Positions 4,820-5,985 of a DNA stretch of 5,985 nt are shown piece after piece; within the stretch, counting starts at the first letter, position 1; each line of letters starts with the position of its first letter. The DNA comes from Planctomycetota bacterium. GTDB taxonomy: Bacteria > Planctomycetota > Phycisphaerae > SM23-33. The stretch spans positions 1 through 5,985 of the forward strand of contig QNCB01000090.1 in the NCBI GenBank assembly GCA_003644335.1. The letters run 5' to 3'. Made by a program: the position numbers and the translations under genes. The notes under the pieces were generated by a model, which saw nothing but the letters and a program-made list of their open reading frames with translations, was not told where the DNA came from and made no database searches.

Positions 4820-5386
4820 TCACAGCGATTTTTCGATTTCCCCCAGCAGTTCGTCCAGGTCCAAAGGCTTGGCCAGGCAGACCCGCGCACCGCAGTCGAG
4901 AATTCTCTTTTCGCTCTCCGGCGAGGGGAAAGCTGTCATCGCGATGACCTCGGCGTGGGCGGTTTCCTCCTGGCCTTTGATCATCCGGCAGACCTCATAG
5001 CCATCCACGCCGGGCATCCTCAAATCCAGGATAACCACGTCAGGCTTAATCGTCGCGATAAGCGTCCCAGCCCGGAAGCCATCGTTGGCTTCGGTAACCT
5101 CGTAATCCGGATTCTGCGAGCGGATAGCCTTGGCGACCATCTTGGCCAGGGCCTCCTCGTCGTCCACCACCAAAATACGAATCGGCGTCGTGCCAAGCTC
5201 TGGCGGGATGGGCATCTTGTGCTCGCGGAGGAACTTTATCAGGTTTGCGACCACCACGCGACGATGCCCGCCGGGGGTTCGATGGGCCTGGAGCAGCCCT
5301 TGGTCGATCCAGTTGGCGACTGAGCCTGGGTCTACTTGCAACATCTCCGCGATCGCGAAGGTCGATAAGTTTTTTGCCACAGCCAT
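4820..5386 (-). CDS. Response regulator: MerR/excisionase-type HTH fused to receiver domain
   Basis: This 188-residue protein has an unusual domain order, DNA-binding domain first. Residues 8-56 form a BldC/MerR-like winged helix: TFAIAEMLQVDPGSVANWID, then the signature G-x-L-x-A-x-RTPGGHRR (about 30-43) and a helix (NLIKFLREHK). Residues 69-188 form a full CheY-like receiver: the acidic pair D75/D76, phospho-acceptor D121 in VVILDLRMPGVDGYEV, switch T151 (AMTAF) and K173 (LAKPLD). All phosphorylation residues are kept, so it should be a phosphorylation-controlled DNA-binding protein. No histidine kinase is adjacent. ATG 5386 is chosen because AGGGAG lies 8 bases upstream; a longer frame from 5425 has no such site. 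Confidence 0.92.
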   Translation of the reverse strand: MAVAKNLSTFAIAEMLQVDPGSVANWIDQGLLQAHRTPGGHRRVVVANLIKFLREHKMPIPPELGTTPIRILVVDDEEALAKMVAKAIRSQNPDYEVTEANDGFRAGTLIATIKPDVVILDLRMPGVDGYEVCRMIKGQEETAHAEVIAMTAFPSPESEKRILDCGARVCLAKPLDLDELLGEIEKSL

Positions 5387-5452
5387 CTCCAATTCTCCCT
5401 GTTTTGTGGGCTGTTTTATTCTCAAGGGCCAGTTTTCTCGCCCAATACGCCC

Positions 5453-5480
5453 AGTATCTACCTGCCCGGGCCAATGTCAA
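5453..5480 (-). promoter_or_regulatory. Probable promoter of the HTH-receiver response regulator
   Basis: On the minus strand a perfect TTGACA (5480-5475) is followed after 16 bases by GATACT (5458-5453). The start codon is about 60 bases further on. An alternative, TTGCCA-18-TACAAT, lies about 30 bases upstream (5515-5486), so two tandem promoters are possible. Confidence 0.55.
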
Positions 5481-5716
5481 CCTAAATTGTAACATAAAAA
5501 TCGGATTTCTGGCAATTATTCTTATAAAAGCAAAAACAGTAAACTTTTATGGGAATTATAGGAATTGTAAAAAAAGTCGTTTTTTTACCCAAAACCTTAT
5601 TCGTGCGATTCGTTTTTTAGTCGTGGCATTCCCCAGCATTTATTTGCGTAAAATCAAAGTCGTTATTTTTCCGCTCGGCTATATCACTTATCAAATGCAG
5701 CAAATAAGTGCCGGGC
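5481..5716. other. AT-rich gene-free region with short repeats
   Basis: I find no credible gene here. It holds three variants of AAGTCGTT followed by a T-run (about 5573-5587, 5607-5618 and 5656-5670) and a direct repeat ATTCGT-GCG-ATTCGT around 5599-5613. GCATTTATTTGC at 5636-5647 recurs inverted with one mismatch at 5700-5711. CACTTAT/ATAAGTG (5685-5691/5704-5710) can form a 7-bp stem. A small RNA or regulatory sites for the response regulator could lie here, but nothing matches a family I know. Confidence 0.4.
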
Positions 5717-5758
5717 AAAAAAATAGCCCCGGAAATCCAGTTATGGGATTCCCGGGGC
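5717..5758 (-). terminator. Strong intrinsic terminator of the flagellin transcript
   Basis: Reading the minus strand, a GC-rich stem (5758-5746 with 5738-5726, 13 bp with one G-U pair, GCCCCGGGAATCC side) closes a 7-base loop. It is followed by UA and then seven U (5723-5717). This is a classic rho-independent terminator about 128 bases after the flagellin stop. Confidence 0.9.
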
Positions 5759-5886
5759 GGATGTTCTCGCGTCGACTGCCTCGTCGGGAGGCAAGCAGGT
5801 TCGGGTTGCTTACCTCACCATTTTGGCGACCAATCGCGATTACCTTTTACTTTCCTCGCCGGTGGGCGAAGTTCCCTGCGCTACTG
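5759..5886 (-). other. Structured 3' untranslated region of the flagellin mRNA
   Basis: Between the flagellin stop and the terminator lie about 128 untranslated bases with several potential stems. One is AGGTAAGCA / TGCTTGCCT with a 9-base loop (5815-5807 with 5797-5789, one G-U). Another is TGCCTC / GAGGCA (5793-5788 with 5782-5777), which overlaps and so excludes the first. Further ones are TCGCC-CACC-GGCGA near 5858-5871 and AATCGCGATT near 5832-5841. It does not match a riboswitch consensus I recognise. mRNA stability control is one possibility. Confidence 0.4.
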
Positions 5887-5985
5887 TTACGTCAGCAGCG
5901 ACAGTGCCATCTGCGGCATGGAGTTGGCTTGACCCAACATAGCAATACCAGCCTGTGCAAGCACCTGGTTGCGGGTCATGGCTGA
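5887..5985 (-). CDS. Flagellin, C-terminal end (truncated by window edge)
   Basis: Only the last 32 residues are inside the window. TRNQVLAQAGIAMLGQANSM followed by PQMALSLLT is the highly conserved D0 C-terminal helix of bacterial flagellins, with the typical xLAQAN...LSLL ending that packs in the filament core. The rest of the protein lies to the right. The gene is the last of its transcript, since a strong terminator follows and no gene intervenes. It shows that the organism is, or derives from, a flagellated bacterium. Confidence 0.9.
   Translation of the reverse strand, partial: SAMTRNQVLAQAGIAMLGQANSMPQMALSLLT

Noticed and set aside
5759..5886. Cyclic-di-GMP or other riboswitch near flagellin
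   Set aside because: The region follows the coding sequence rather than preceding it, and I could not find the conserved core of a known riboswitch on either strand.
5245..5985. Plus-strand frame of 246 codons at the right end
   Set aside because: It runs antisense through the response regulator, its promoter, the AT-rich gap, the terminator and the flagellin end; no gene could plausibly span these.

Overview
The window looks like a chromosomal segment of a flagellated Gram-negative-type bacterium, most likely a Planctomycetota/Phycisphaerae-like lineage. That assignment is an inference from three things: the response regulator with a MerR/excisionase-type DNA-binding head, the short interspersed intergenic repeats of the ACCACGGATA and TAGGGAATAGGC types, and a flagellin C-terminus. 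No rRNA or tRNA is present to settle taxonomy. Base composition is mixed: genes are moderately GC-rich and several intergenic stretches are strongly AT-rich.

Layout, left to right. (1) At 1-252 (minus) lies the N-terminal part of a response-regulator receiver protein that runs off the left edge. (2) At 541-1266 (plus) is a predicted secreted protein of unknown function with two apparent small beta modules. It is flanked by inverted copies of an interspersed repeat, and its last codons and stop lie inside one copy. (3) At 1407-1877 (minus) is a MNT/AbiEii-type nucleotidyltransferase whose natural start (ATG at 1884) is out of frame with the body, so it looks frameshifted. (4) At 2076-4148 (plus) is an arsenic-resistance operon: arsR, a thioredoxin-type arsC and an ACR3 arsenite efflux permease. 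It is driven by a near-consensus sigma-70 promoter overlapped by an inverted-repeat operator, and a tandem decamer repeat sits between arsR and arsC. (5) At 4283-4801 (plus) is a two-gene Phd/YefM-RelE/ParE toxin-antitoxin module with its own promoter, preceded by a very AT-rich stretch. (6) At 4820-5386 (minus), convergent with the toxin, is a response regulator made of a MerR-like helix-turn-helix plus a receiver domain. (7) At 5481-5716 is AT-rich DNA without a gene. (8) At 5887-5985 (minus) is the C-terminal end of a flagellin, followed by a structured 3' UTR and a strong intrinsic terminator.

How the genes work together: in the ars operon ArsR senses As(III)/Sb(III) and releases the promoter, ArsC reduces arsenate to arsenite, and ACR3 exports arsenite. 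The toxin-antitoxin pair is probably an independent accessory module. The two response regulators and the flagellin point to a sensory/motility neighbourhood, but no direct link between them is visible. I see no clearly new multi-gene system. The most unusual material is the repeat architecture, the frameshifted nucleotidyltransferase, the secreted two-module protein, and a strongly over-represented GGCCAGG/CCTGGCC heptamer across the window.
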